Counted from the first letter of the stretch, positions 16,561-23,622 are shown. The stretch: DNA of 23,724 nucleotides from an uncultured Eubacteriales bacterium (GCA_900553025.1 USBT01000020.1:1-23724); one strand, 5' to 3'. Notes: generated by a model not told the origin, from the letters alone. Made by a program: numbers and translations.

Positions 16561-16956
16561 ATGGCAAAGATCCAATATCAGGGCACAGGTAGAAGAAAGT
16601 CTTCCGTTGCTAGAGTTAGATTAATCCCTGGAAAAGGTGAAATTCTAGTTAACAGGAAGCCTCTTGATGAATATTTTGGAATGGAACTTCTTAAGAGAGA
16701 GGTTAGAAGACCGTTCGCAGTTGCAGGCTGTGAAGGTAAATTCGATGTTGTTGCTACTGTACATGGTGGTGGTACAACAGGGCAGGCAGGTGCTTTGAGG
16801 CACGGTATTTCAAGAGCTTTGTGCGAGGCCGATAGAGAAGCATATAGACCAGCGCTTAAGTCTGCTGGATTCTTGACAAGAGATCCTCGTATGAAGGAAA
16901 GAAAGAAATACGGTCTTAAGAAGGCACGTAGAGCTAGCCAGTTCTCAAAGCGTTAA
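16561..16956 (+). CDS. rpsI: 30S ribosomal protein S9
   Basis: Small-subunit protein whose C-terminal tail reaches the P-site tRNA. It has 131 residues, close to the usual 130. Diagnostic stretches are the N-terminal GTGRRKSSVARVRL, GGGTTGQAGALRHGISRAL, and the basic tail KKARRASQFSKR ending in the invariant Lys-Arg. GGGAGGA precedes the ATG by 8 nt. Cotranscribed with rplM; a GC-rich terminator follows about 110 nt downstream. Confidence 0.98.
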   Translation: MAKIQYQGTGRRKSSVARVRLIPGKGEILVNRKPLDEYFGMELLKREVRRPFAVAGCEGKFDVVATVHGGGTTGQAGALRHGISRALCEADREAYRPALKSAGFLTRDPRMKERKKYGLKKARRASQFSKR

Positions 16957-17064
16957 TCGTATTTCTGCGTTGCAATGCTTTGACAATAGTGTTTGTTTGG
17001 TGCCGAGAAACAGTGCCACTTTTACACACGAGATAGCGTTGCTTTTTCACAACAAAATAATGAT

Positions 17065-17098
17065 AAACCCCGAGCGATTCAATCGTTTTCGGGGTTTT
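17065..17098 (+). terminator. Intrinsic terminator of rplM-rpsI
   Basis: AAACCCCGA pairs with TTCGGGGTTT, with an inner CGATT/AATCG continuation, followed by TTTTCG. The A-rich 5' side and T-rich 3' side could make it work in both directions. Confidence 0.88.
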
Positions 17099-17132
17099 CG
17101 TGTATAAGGGGGATTTCCCCATAGAAGAAAGA

Positions 17133-17192
17133 AGTTTTGCCCTGTGGGTCCTGTAAGGGGAAGCTTAATGAGGCTTAATATGGGGCAAAACT
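17133..17192. repeat. 10-bp inverted repeat with a 40-nt loop
   Basis: AGTTTTGCCC (17133-17142) is exactly complementary to GGGCAAAACT (17183-17192). The loop contains AAGCTTAATGAGGCTTAATA, an imperfect direct repeat. It may be a small RNA hairpin, a second terminator or a remnant element end. No gene is present in the surrounding stretch 17101-17263. Confidence 0.5.
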
Positions 17193-17263
17193 ATCCTATG
17201 AAATCGAAAAATGAGATTTTCCATTGTATTATGATGATTGAGGTTTTGATAGATTTTTATACA

Positions 17264-17522
17264 TTACGGGTATTACGGGTCAAATATTAATTTTTGGAAT
17301 TCTTACCGTAGTTTTTTGGTGAACTTTACGGGTCATTTCGCAAAAATGGAAAATCCTACCGTAATGAGCGGGAAAAATTACGGGTCATATTAGAAACAAT
17401 GAAAAATCTACCGTAATTTTACATCAAATTTACGGGTTAAATTTCAAAAAATCAAGATATTACCGTAACTAGTGGCTAAAAATTACGGGTCAAATTGAGA
17501 TAATTGAAATTTCTACCGTAAT
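17264..17522 (+). repeat. Five-unit, 52-53-bp array of inverted TTACGG half-sites
   Basis: TTACGGGT occurs at 17264, 17273, 17326, 17378, 17430 and 17483, and TACCGTA at 17304, 17357, 17409, 17461 and 17514. From 17273 on, each TTACGGGT start is followed 31 nt later by a TACCGTA start in all five units, and 21-22 nt separate TACCGTA from the next TTACGGGT. The 23 nt inside each unit are AT-rich and not conserved apart from a common CA(A)AT or CAT start. A variant TACCGCAAT follows at 17531. All half-sites thus fall at close to whole numbers of helical turns (about 3 and 2). This looks like a protein-binding array; the function is unknown. The array lies between the rpsI terminator and the nuclease-like gene. 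Confidence 0.92.
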
Positions 17523-17740
17523 TACTGCGCTACCGCAATCACTGCCAAGGTCTAGAAATGGTCAGTATGAAGTGGTCAGTATGCTAAAGTGTTTTAAAGG
17601 TAAAAAATATCTGCTAACACTGAAAAATGATACTTCCTAATATGTCATGAAACACAATTAGAACAATAAGACACAAACACTAGATAAAGACAGACTTAAA
17701 AAGTTTAAAACAACGATAAGGAGAGTAAAAAGACGAATTT

Positions 17741-18538
17741 ATGCAAAATTTAAAAGCATTATTAGAGGAAGAACTGCAACACCTTGAAAAAATAATTGAA
17801 AAAACTGAAAGCTGTCTTAAAGATGTGCCAGAGGGTCGAATAAATATATCTGAATGTCATAATGTCCCTCAGTTTTTTCATTATCAGATGGGATGCAAGA
17901 ACTCAAAAGGGACATACATTAACAAAGAAAACGAGGAACTTATTTCGGCACTAGTACAAAAGTCATACAACACGGCAGTCCTCAAAAAGGCAAGAATAAG
18001 GGCCAAAAAGATTAAGAACCTCATAAAAGATTACGACAAAGGCGAATTTGAAAGCATATATTTAAATCAGCATCCGGAGAGACAGAAGAGAATTGAACCG
18101 ATAGAGAAACCATGGTCAATATATGTTGATGAATGGGAATCGCAATCGTATCGAGGTAAAGACTTTTCTGATACAACAAAATACATTTTGACTGATAAGG
18201 GCGAAAAAGTGCGATCAAAATCCGAAAAAATTATTGCAGATTACCTGTTTAGAAAAGGCATTGCATATAAATACGAATGTCCGCTTTATCTGAAAGGAAT
18301 GGGAACAATATATCCTGATTTCACATTATTATCACCTGCAACACGTAAAGAAATCTATTGGGAACACTGTGGATTGATGGATAACTACAATTATGCATTT
18401 TCTGCGATAAAAAGAATAAATATATATCAGAAAAACCATATATTTCCTGGCGATAGACTTATCTTGACATTCGAGACGGACAAAATAGTTCTAGAATCGG
18501 AGATAATTCAGAAAATTGTAGATAAATATCTAGAATGA
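17741..18538 (+). CDS. PD-(D/E)XK-like nuclease-fold protein of unknown role
   Basis: 265 residues, no signal peptide or membrane segment. The N-terminal third is a coiled coil (LEEELQHLEKIIEKTESCLK), followed by a helical Lys-rich segment. The C-terminal part (about 158-245) resembles a PD-(D/E)XK nuclease: SEKIIADYLF with Glu162, YECPLYL, YPDFTLL with Asp193, and IYWEHCGLMDN with Glu208-His209, where the usual Lys of ExK is His. Similar WEH(F/C/L)G proteins are common, uncharacterised genes in Firmicutes. The start ATG has AAGGAGAG about 16 nt upstream, a long spacing, but no alternative in-frame start lies closer to it. Composition is more AT-rich than the operons around it. Flanking repeat arrays and a pseudogene tail suggest an accessory patch. 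Confidence 0.65.
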   Translation: MQNLKALLEEELQHLEKIIEKTESCLKDVPEGRINISECHNVPQFFHYQMGCKNSKGTYINKENEELISALVQKSYNTAVLKKARIRAKKIKNLIKDYDKGEFESIYLNQHPERQKRIEPIEKPWSIYVDEWESQSYRGKDFSDTTKYILTDKGEKVRSKSEKIIADYLFRKGIAYKYECPLYLKGMGTIYPDFTLLSPATRKEIYWEHCGLMDNYNYAFSAIKRINIYQKNHIFPGDRLILTFETDKIVLESEIIQKIVDKYLE

Positions 18539-18645
18539 AACTACGTAAAACAATTGAATGAAACTATGCCAAACACTTGAATGCAATGACGCCAAACACT
18601 TGAATTAAAAATGGACAAATACTCGAATGAACGATAAAATAAGTT
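18531..18645 (+). repeat. 23-bp tandem repeat beginning at the nuclease gene stop
   Basis: Units start at 18531, 18554, 18577, 18600 and 18623, exactly 23 bp apart. The core is TTGAATGAAACTATGCCAAACAC. The first unit covers the last codons and TGA stop of the nuclease-like gene, and the last two are decayed. Confidence 0.92.
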
Positions 18646-18660
18646 AAAGCATTATTTTGA

Positions 18661-18813
18661 TGTGCCGAAATACTTAAGGAATTGGCTTCTAAAATAGATA
18701 CAGATAAGACGTCTGCTCCCTCATTCATGGCGGTTTTATGTGCAAAGACCCCTTTTGCATACAAAAGAAAAGACGGCGTTTACGTTATACCAATTACAGC
18801 TTTGAGGCCCTAA
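18661..18813 (+). pseudogene. 3' remnant of a gene resembling DUF4143-type ATP-binding proteins
   Basis: A 50-codon open stretch without a start or ribosome site ends at TAA. Its translation ends in SAPSFMAVLCAKTPFAYKRK and DGVYVIPITALRP, which looks like a genuine protein C-terminus. It resembles, from memory, the end of AAA-type proteins with DUF4143 (typically AYRRDDGVYVVPIGCL). A stop codon immediately precedes it and the sequence upstream is the 23-bp array, so the rest of the gene has been lost. The family assignment is tentative. An internal CTTTTG-CATA-CAAAAG hairpin lies at 18752-18767. Confidence 0.45.
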
Positions 18814-18825
18814 ATCTAACTGCAA

Positions 18826-18854
18826 TTGAAACTTTGTTCTAAATATGATACATT
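18826..18854 (+). promoter_or_regulatory. Likely promoter of the DUF4430-ECF operon
   Basis: TTGAAA (18826-18831), a 17-nt spacer and TACATT (18849-18854). Transcription would begin near 18861 and give a leader of about 120 nt. The leader has a TCCCAT/ATGGGA hairpin (about 18879-18901) but no cobalamin aptamer or U-tract terminator that I can see. Confidence 0.5.
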
Positions 18855-18894
18855 ATTGCAGTAGTGGATGAAGTAAGAATCCCATTGCTTTAGC

Positions 18895-18984
18895 TATGGG
18901 AATGTCAATCTTATGAGGAGTGCCAACCTTATGGGGGATTTCAATCTTATAGCGAGTGCCAATCTTAAAAAGGAGAAAGAGAAT
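18895..18984 (+). repeat. 18-bp tandem repeat running into the start of the DUF4430 lipoprotein
   Basis: Units start at 18895, 18913, 18931, 18949 and 18967, with core ATGrGGAGTGCCAATCTT. The 18-bp register leads exactly to the preferred ATG at 18985. Because 18 is a multiple of three, the units read in frame as MRSANL, MGDFNL, IASANL and KKEKEN, creating false upstream starts. Confidence 0.88.
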
Positions 18985-19578
18985 ATGGGGATGCCTAGTT
19001 TTGAAAATACTTTGAAGATAAATAATTTTAAAAAGGTAAGCACAAGCTTCCTTGTAGCCGTGCTCATTGTTTTGATGACAGTACTTGCGGGGTGTTCAGG
19101 CGGAAACGGTGGCATGTCAAAGACAGGAGATGACAAATCAACAAAACAGGCTGATTTGACAGGCAAAACCGCCAAAATCACAATTGAATGCAAGACTGCT
19201 GCTGAAAAAAAATCCACAGGGGAGTTGAAGGATGCGGTGGAAGCCGTAATCCCCAGCGATGGCATTATTTTGCCCGAAACGGAAGTAAAACTCAAAAACG
19301 GAGATACTGTTTTGTCGCTACTTTTAAGAGTGTGCAAGGAGGAGAAAATTCACACTTCGTATCAGGGCGAGACCTCGATAGGGACGGCGTATGTTGACGG
19401 GATTGGCAACCTGTTTGAAAAGGATTGCGGCAAAAAAAGTGGCTGGATGTACACCGTCGACGGCGATTTGCCGATGCTTGGGGTGGATGAATTTGACCTA
19501 AAAGGTGGAGAAAATATAGTATTCATGTATACATGCAATAATGGCAAGGATGTCGGCTGGAGCGTGGACGAAAAGTGA
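18985..19578 (+). CDS. DUF4430 (transcobalamin C-domain-like) lipoprotein
   Basis: 197 residues with a lipoprotein signal peptide: basic region to residue 17, hydrophobic core, lipobox LAGC with Cys37. After a Gly/Ser/Lys linker comes a full DUF4430 domain (about 62-195) ending SIGTAYVDGIGNLFEKDCGK, then GWMYTVDGDLPMLGVDEFDL, GGENIVFMYT and GKDVGW. This is the pattern of the beta domain of transcobalamin and intrinsic factor (GWMYxVNG...L.GD.I.W.YT..LGKDVG). The chosen ATG has AGGAG 9 nt upstream; ATGs at 18913 and 18931 are in frame but fall in the 18-bp array, and the one at 18931 also has a GAGGAG 10 nt before it. Its stop overlaps the next gene by 4 nt (GTGA), so it is translationally coupled to EcfT. 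Predicted role: extracytoplasmic capture of cobalamin or a related ligand for the transporter (inferred). Confidence 0.85.
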   Translation: MGMPSFENTLKINNFKKVSTSFLVAVLIVLMTVLAGCSGGNGGMSKTGDDKSTKQADLTGKTAKITIECKTAAEKKSTGELKDAVEAVIPSDGIILPETEVKLKNGDTVLSLLLRVCKEEKIHTSYQGETSIGTAYVDGIGNLFEKDCGKKSGWMYTVDGDLPMLGVDEFDLKGGENIVFMYTCNNGKDVGWSVDEK

Positions 19579-20480
19579 AGAAAAGAGACAGTTTCGCAAC
19601 ATACAATCCATATGTAAACCTTATTTTTTATACGCTGGTTGTCGTATCCACGGTGATTTTGAGCCATCCGGCGATTACGGTCGGGAGCTTTCTGAGTGCA
19701 CTTTTGTACACATTTTATTTGCGTGGAAAAAGCACGCTCAAACTGCTAGCGTTTGTCTTGCCAATGATGCTTGTCGGTGCGATTCTGAATCCGCTTTTTA
19801 ATCATCGAGGGGCAACGATTATCACATATTTCAGACAAAACCCCATAACTGCGGAGGCGATAGCGTTCGGAATAGCGTCAGCCTTTATGCTCGGCGGAAT
19901 AATTCTGTGGTTTGCAACATTTAACGACATTATGAGCAGCGACAAAATAATGTACATGAGTGGCGGGATTGCACCGTCCATAACCCTTGTTTTTTCAATG
20001 GTGCTTAGATTTGTGCCGCGATTTGGGCAGCAGATGAAGAAGGTGTCTGACGGTCAGCGGGCAATCGGAAGGGATGTTACAAGCGGAAATCTGCGTGAAA
20101 AGGCGGGGCACGGTATGAGAATTTTGTCGATAATGACAACGTGGAGCCTTGAAAACTCCGTAGATATGGCGGATTCCATGAAGGCACGAGGCTTTGGAGC
20201 AGGCAAGCGGTCCCATTTTGCAATATACAAAATAGTAGCAAGAGATAAGCTGTTTTTTCTAGCTATGCTGATTGCATTCTGCTTGATGCTGTCGGCGGCA
20301 AATGGGTATTTTGGTATGCAGGGAACCATGGATTTTTATCCAAGGCTATACATCGAAAAACCTACAATATTTGGAACGGGAGTTAATATGCTAGTCATAC
20401 TCTTTTTCCTCTTACCCGTGATAATTAATGTTTATGAGGACGTTAAATGGAAACATCTAATATCAGAGATAGAGAAATAA
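19575..20480 (+). CDS. ecfT: ECF transporter transmembrane subunit EcfT
   Basis: Integral membrane energy-coupling component that links the ATPases to the substrate-binding S component. 301 residues with about six hydrophobic segments (16-35, 38-48, 57-75, 97-115, 225-245 and 270-292). A cytosolic coupling region has the Ala-Arg-Gly motif in SMKARGFGAGKR (204-206) and a degenerate first copy (QRAIGRDV, 161-168, where ARG is expected). The start is GTG, overlapping the stop of the lipoprotein gene. It ends 34 nt inside the next gene, so the three genes form one translationally coupled unit. Such a lone EcfT with dedicated ATPases indicates a group I (dedicated) ECF system. Confidence 0.92.
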   Translation: MKKRDSFATYNPYVNLIFYTLVVVSTVILSHPAITVGSFLSALLYTFYLRGKSTLKLLAFVLPMMLVGAILNPLFNHRGATIITYFRQNPITAEAIAFGIASAFMLGGIILWFATFNDIMSSDKIMYMSGGIAPSITLVFSMVLRFVPRFGQQMKKVSDGQRAIGRDVTSGNLREKAGHGMRILSIMTTWSLENSVDMADSMKARGFGAGKRSHFAIYKIVARDKLFFLAMLIAFCLMLSAANGYFGMQGTMDFYPRLYIEKPTIFGTGVNMLVILFFLLPVIINVYEDVKWKHLISEIEK

Positions 20481-23400
20481 AAAAAACAATGGGAAAGCCC
20501 AATGGAAAGCAGAACAGGCCTAATACAAGGCATAATGAAATAAATTCTGAAATAAATTCTGGAACAAACTATGGAATAAAGCATGTTGATGCAGTCAATA
20601 TAGTCGATTTGGAATTTTCATATCCTAATGCGAGTATACCGTCTGTGAATGGAATTAGCTTAAGACTTGAAAAGGGCAGTTTCACATGTATTTGTGGACC
20701 ATCAGGCTGTGGCAAAACAACTTTGCTCAGAAATCTTAAGCCATCTATTACTCCGCATGGTATGAGGCGTGGGGAAATTAAAATCCTTGGAAAATCCGTC
20801 GAATCCTTTGAGGGAAGAGCGGGCGAGGAGGCACAGACTATAGGTTATGTGTTGCAAAATCCCGAAAACCAGATTGTAACGGACAAGGTTTGGCATGAGC
20901 TTGCCTTTGGGCTTGAAAATCTTGGATTGCCGACAGAAACAATTCGACTACGAATTGCTGAAATTGCGAGCTTTTTTGGAATACAGTCGTGGTTTGACAA
21001 GGATGTTTCGGAGCTGTCAGGTGGTCAAAAACAGCTTTTGAACCTTGCGGCAGTAATGGTTATGCAGCCTGAAATTTTAATACTCGACGAGCCCACATCA
21101 CAGCTTGATCCAATAGCGGCCGTTGATTTTCTTGATGCAGTGAAAAAAATAAATAACGATATTGGTACGACTGTAATTATAACCGAGCACAGACTTGATA
21201 ATGTCGTTTCTATGTCGGATAGGCTGATTGTTATGGATAGTGGTAAAATTCTTGTGAATGATGAACCATACAATGCTGTTTTTCGATTGGCAGAGATAAA
21301 TCATCCGATGTTTCTCGCAATGCCAAATCCTGCGCAAGCATACAGGTCAGCACTTGCTTTCTTAAAAGGTGAGGAATCGCTTGTAGGCGATGTGAATCAT
21401 TTGAAACATATGGAAAAACTGGAATCGTCAATAGACGATGTGAACTACATAAACCATGCAAACAGAGCGGAATCGTCAATAGACGATGTTAATCATTTGA
21501 AACATATGGAAAAGCCGGAATCGCCAATAGGCGATGTACCAGATATTCAAAAGTATAGAATGCCTCTGAATGTCAGAGAGGGTAGGCAGTGGCTCGACTG
21601 TGTCATGAATGGAATACCAGTTAGGTACGCCCGAATGGAAAAAGAAAAGGCGTATGACACATCTAAGATTAAACTTTCCACCACCGACCTGTGGTTCAGA
21701 TACGAAAAAAATGGAAGGGACATAATCAAGGGGCTCACGCTTAAGGTCTATGATGGCGAGATACTGGCTATCATAGGCGGGAACGGGACTGGAAAAACAA
21801 CACTACTTTCAGTGCTTGCAGGCATGAGGAGAGCCTATCGCGGAAAGTACAAAATAAACGGCAATCGAACTGCCCTACTTCCACAAAATCCACAGTCACT
21901 ATTCGTCTGCGATACAGTAAAAGAGGAACTTTTAGAGGCCTTTGAGGGAACATCAATTCAAAAGTCAGAACAAAATATCAGAATCCAAGAAATAGCCGAA
22001 TTTCTCGAAATAGACACCCTCATGGACAAACATCCATACGATATTTCGGGCGGTGAACAGCAGCGTGTTGCTCTCGGAAAAGTTTTGCTACTAGAACCCG
22101 ATTTACTTTTGATGGATGAGCCGACTAAGGGCCTTGATAACCTTCTAAAAATGAAATTCGGAGAACTACTTAAGAGGCTTGCCTCAAATGGTCGCACCTT
22201 AATATTTGTATCACATGACATAGAATTTTGCAGTAGATTTGCTAACCGTTGCATCATGTTCTTTGACGGGGGAATTTCAGGCGAGGGAACACCACGCAAG
22301 CTTTTTTCAGGAAACAATTTCTATACGACCGCAGCAAATCGAATGGCACGCAGTTATTTTGTTGACGGAATACTGCCAGAGGATATAGGGTGGTTGGTGG
22401 CACAAAATATTAAAATGGCAGAGGCATATTCAGGACCAGAGGGAGGGTCAAAAATAGATGCTGATTCAAAACCAGAAAGTGGGTCGGAAATAGACTCTGG
22501 CTCAAGAAAAGATGAATTATTGGATGAAGATGACGTCCCCATAAGGCAGAAAACTAGCGGGTATGAGGAAATTTCCATAGGAGTGCAATATGAAAACCAT
22601 GAGGACGTCCCCATAGAACGGAAAATAAGCGGATATGAGAACATTCCCATAGAACACAACTCTAGAGAGTATGAGAATGTCCCCATAGAACAGAAAAATG
22701 AAATGTATGGGGAAGTTCATACAAAGCCGAAAAGCGACGATGGACTTGAGGTCGCAAGAGAAGTCGGAGCCCCCAAGGGAGGACATTTAAAAGAAATCAA
22801 GCGAAATCGAAGTCTTGTTTTAACACTTTTGACCGCACTTGTCATGGGAGCGACTATTTTTGCGGGAAGCATGCTTGGCGGGGATAGGGTTTATTATGTG
22901 ATTAGCGTTTTGGTTGCAATATATTCGTTAGTGCCGTTCTTTGTTGGATTTGAAAGGCGGAAACCACAGCTTAGAGAGCTTGTGGTCATTGCCGTTTTGA
23001 TAGCGCTTGGCGTGATAGGCAGACAGGCCTTTTTCATGCTACCACAGATGAAGCCAGTCCTCGCAATTTCAATTATAGCAGGAGCATCGCTCGGCCCTGG
23101 AGCAGGATTTTTGGTGGGAGCGATGATTGCCTTTGTATCTAATTTCTTCTTCGGGCAGGGTCCGTGGACACCTTGGCAGATGATGGCGCTTGGGCTTGCT
23201 GGAATGTTCGCAGGGCTTATATTTCAAAAATGGAATAGGCGAGAAAGGAAACCTAGCAGATTGCACAAAATATCTGCCTGCGTATTCGGACTTTTGAGTG
23301 GGTATTTTTACGGGCTTGTGGTTGACCTCTGGACGCTGTTTGGATATACGGAAAAACCTAGCTTGAGTGCATATCTCATAGTAAAAAGTACCGCAGTCTG

Positions 23401-23506
23401 GTTTGATACGGTGCTTGCAATTTCGACTTTTGTATTTTTGTGGGTGCTTTACGCTCCAATGATTAAGAAATTGAATCGAATCAAATTGAAATACGGAATG
23501 GACTAA
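20447..23506 (+). CDS. EcfA-EcfA'-EcfS fusion: two ECF ATPases joined to a substrate-binding membrane component
   Basis: 1019 residues. ATPase 1 (about 50-290): Walker A GPSGCGKTT (84-92), Q-loop QNPENQ, signature LSGGQ (190-194), Walker B LILDEPTSQLDP, H-loop TEH. ATPase 2 (about 408-625): GGNGTGKTT (444-452), QNPQS, ISGGEQQ, LLLMDEPTKGLD, VSHD. All catalytic motifs are intact in both. The region 785-1019 is an S-component-like membrane domain with about six or seven segments and the stretch FFFGQGPWTPWQMMALGLAG, resembling cobalamin-regulated CbrT-type S components (recalled, not searched). Three linkers are tandem repeats: residues 31-46, 310-373 and 696-767. Start: GAGGA 6 nt before ATG within ecfT. 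Substrate assignment to cobalamin rests on the neighbouring DUF4430 protein. Confidence 0.9.
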   Translation: METSNIRDREIKKTMGKPNGKQNRPNTRHNEINSEINSGTNYGIKHVDAVNIVDLEFSYPNASIPSVNGISLRLEKGSFTCICGPSGCGKTTLLRNLKPSITPHGMRRGEIKILGKSVESFEGRAGEEAQTIGYVLQNPENQIVTDKVWHELAFGLENLGLPTETIRLRIAEIASFFGIQSWFDKDVSELSGGQKQLLNLAAVMVMQPEILILDEPTSQLDPIAAVDFLDAVKKINNDIGTTVIITEHRLDNVVSMSDRLIVMDSGKILVNDEPYNAVFRLAEINHPMFLAMPNPAQAYRSALAFLKGEESLVGDVNHLKHMEKLESSIDDVNYINHANRAESSIDDVNHLKHMEKPESPIGDVPDIQKYRMPLNVREGRQWLDCVMNGIPVRYARMEKEKAYDTSKIKLSTTDLWFRYEKNGRDIIKGLTLKVYDGEILAIIGGNGTGKTTLLSVLAGMRRAYRGKYKINGNRTALLPQNPQSLFVCDTVKEELLEAFEGTSIQKSEQNIRIQEIAEFLEIDTLMDKHPYDISGGEQQRVALGKVLLLEPDLLLMDEPTKGLDNLLKMKFGELLKRLASNGRTLIFVSHDIEFCSRFANRCIMFFDGGISGEGTPRKLFSGNNFYTTAANRMARSYFVDGILPEDIGWLVAQNIKMAEAYSGPEGGSKIDADSKPESGSEIDSGSRKDELLDEDDVPIRQKTSGYEEISIGVQYENHEDVPIERKISGYENIPIEHNSREYENVPIEQKNEMYGEVHTKPKSDDGLEVAREVGAPKGGHLKEIKRNRSLVLTLLTALVMGATIFAGSMLGGDRVYYVISVLVAIYSLVPFFVGFERRKPQLRELVVIAVLIALGVIGRQAFFMLPQMKPVLAISIIAGASLGPGAGFLVGAMIAFVSNFFFGQGPWTPWQMMALGLAGMFAGLIFQKWNRRERKPSRLHKISACVFGLLSGYFYGLVVDLWTLFGYTEKPSLSAYLIVKSTAVWFDTVLAISTFVFLWVLYAPMIKKLNRIKLKYGMD
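20537..20584 (+). repeat. In-frame 12-bp tandem repeat, four units
   Basis: GAAATAAATTCT occurs twice exactly (20537, 20549), followed by GGAACAAACTAT and GGAATAAAGCAT. They encode EINS, EINS, GTNY and GIKH, just before the first ATPase domain. Confidence 0.9.
21374..21565 (+). repeat. In-frame 48-bp tandem repeat, four units, in the inter-ATPase linker
   Basis: Units start at 21374, 21422, 21470 and 21518, exactly 48 bp apart. The 16-residue unit is ES-x-I-x-DVNHLKHMEK-x; units 1 and 3 are the closest and unit 4 diverges after its first half. The array lies between the two ABC domains of the fusion. Confidence 0.95.
22445..22747 (+). repeat. In-frame 36-bp tandem repeats in the ATPase-to-S-component linker
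   Basis: Two units of one type start at 22445 and 22481 (GGGTC...AAATAGA). Six units of another type start at 22532, 22568, 22604, 22640, 22676 and 22712, exactly 36 bp apart. The second type encodes 12-residue units of the form DVPIE-x-K-x-SGYE. The linker is hydrophilic, acidic and probably disordered; it joins ATPase 2 to the membrane domain. Confidence 0.95.
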
Positions 23507-23519
23507 CGCTGGATATTAA

Positions 23520-23565
23520 GGCTAAGCGGACAAAAGGAGTTAGGCTTATAGGACAAAAAGAGTTG
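23520..23565 (+). repeat. 23-bp tandem duplication after the ECF fusion gene
   Basis: Two adjacent units, each beginning GGCT and containing GGACAAAA(A/G)GAGTT, start at 23520 and 23543. No terminator hairpin with a T-tract was found between the stop codon and the window end. Confidence 0.85.
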
Positions 23566-23622
23566 GTAAAAATCTGCTTTGAGGAGTGTCCACACTTGTG
23601 TAGTCATTATATAACGCGCTGA

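Noticed and set aside
17198..17290. 30-residue ORF (MKSKNEIFHCIMMIEVLIDF...)
   Set aside because: No ribosome site, it runs into the half-site array, and the composition looks like random AT-rich sequence.
17264..17540. CRISPR array
   Set aside because: Conserved blocks are only 7-8 nt half-sites in alternating orientation; neither interval behaves as a constant repeat, and there are no cas genes nearby.
18860..18900. Cobalamin aptamer ahead of the ECF operon
   Set aside because: The stretch GTGGATGAAGTAAGAATCCC superficially recalls B12-box parts, but the core and the CAGAANNCCT box are absent.
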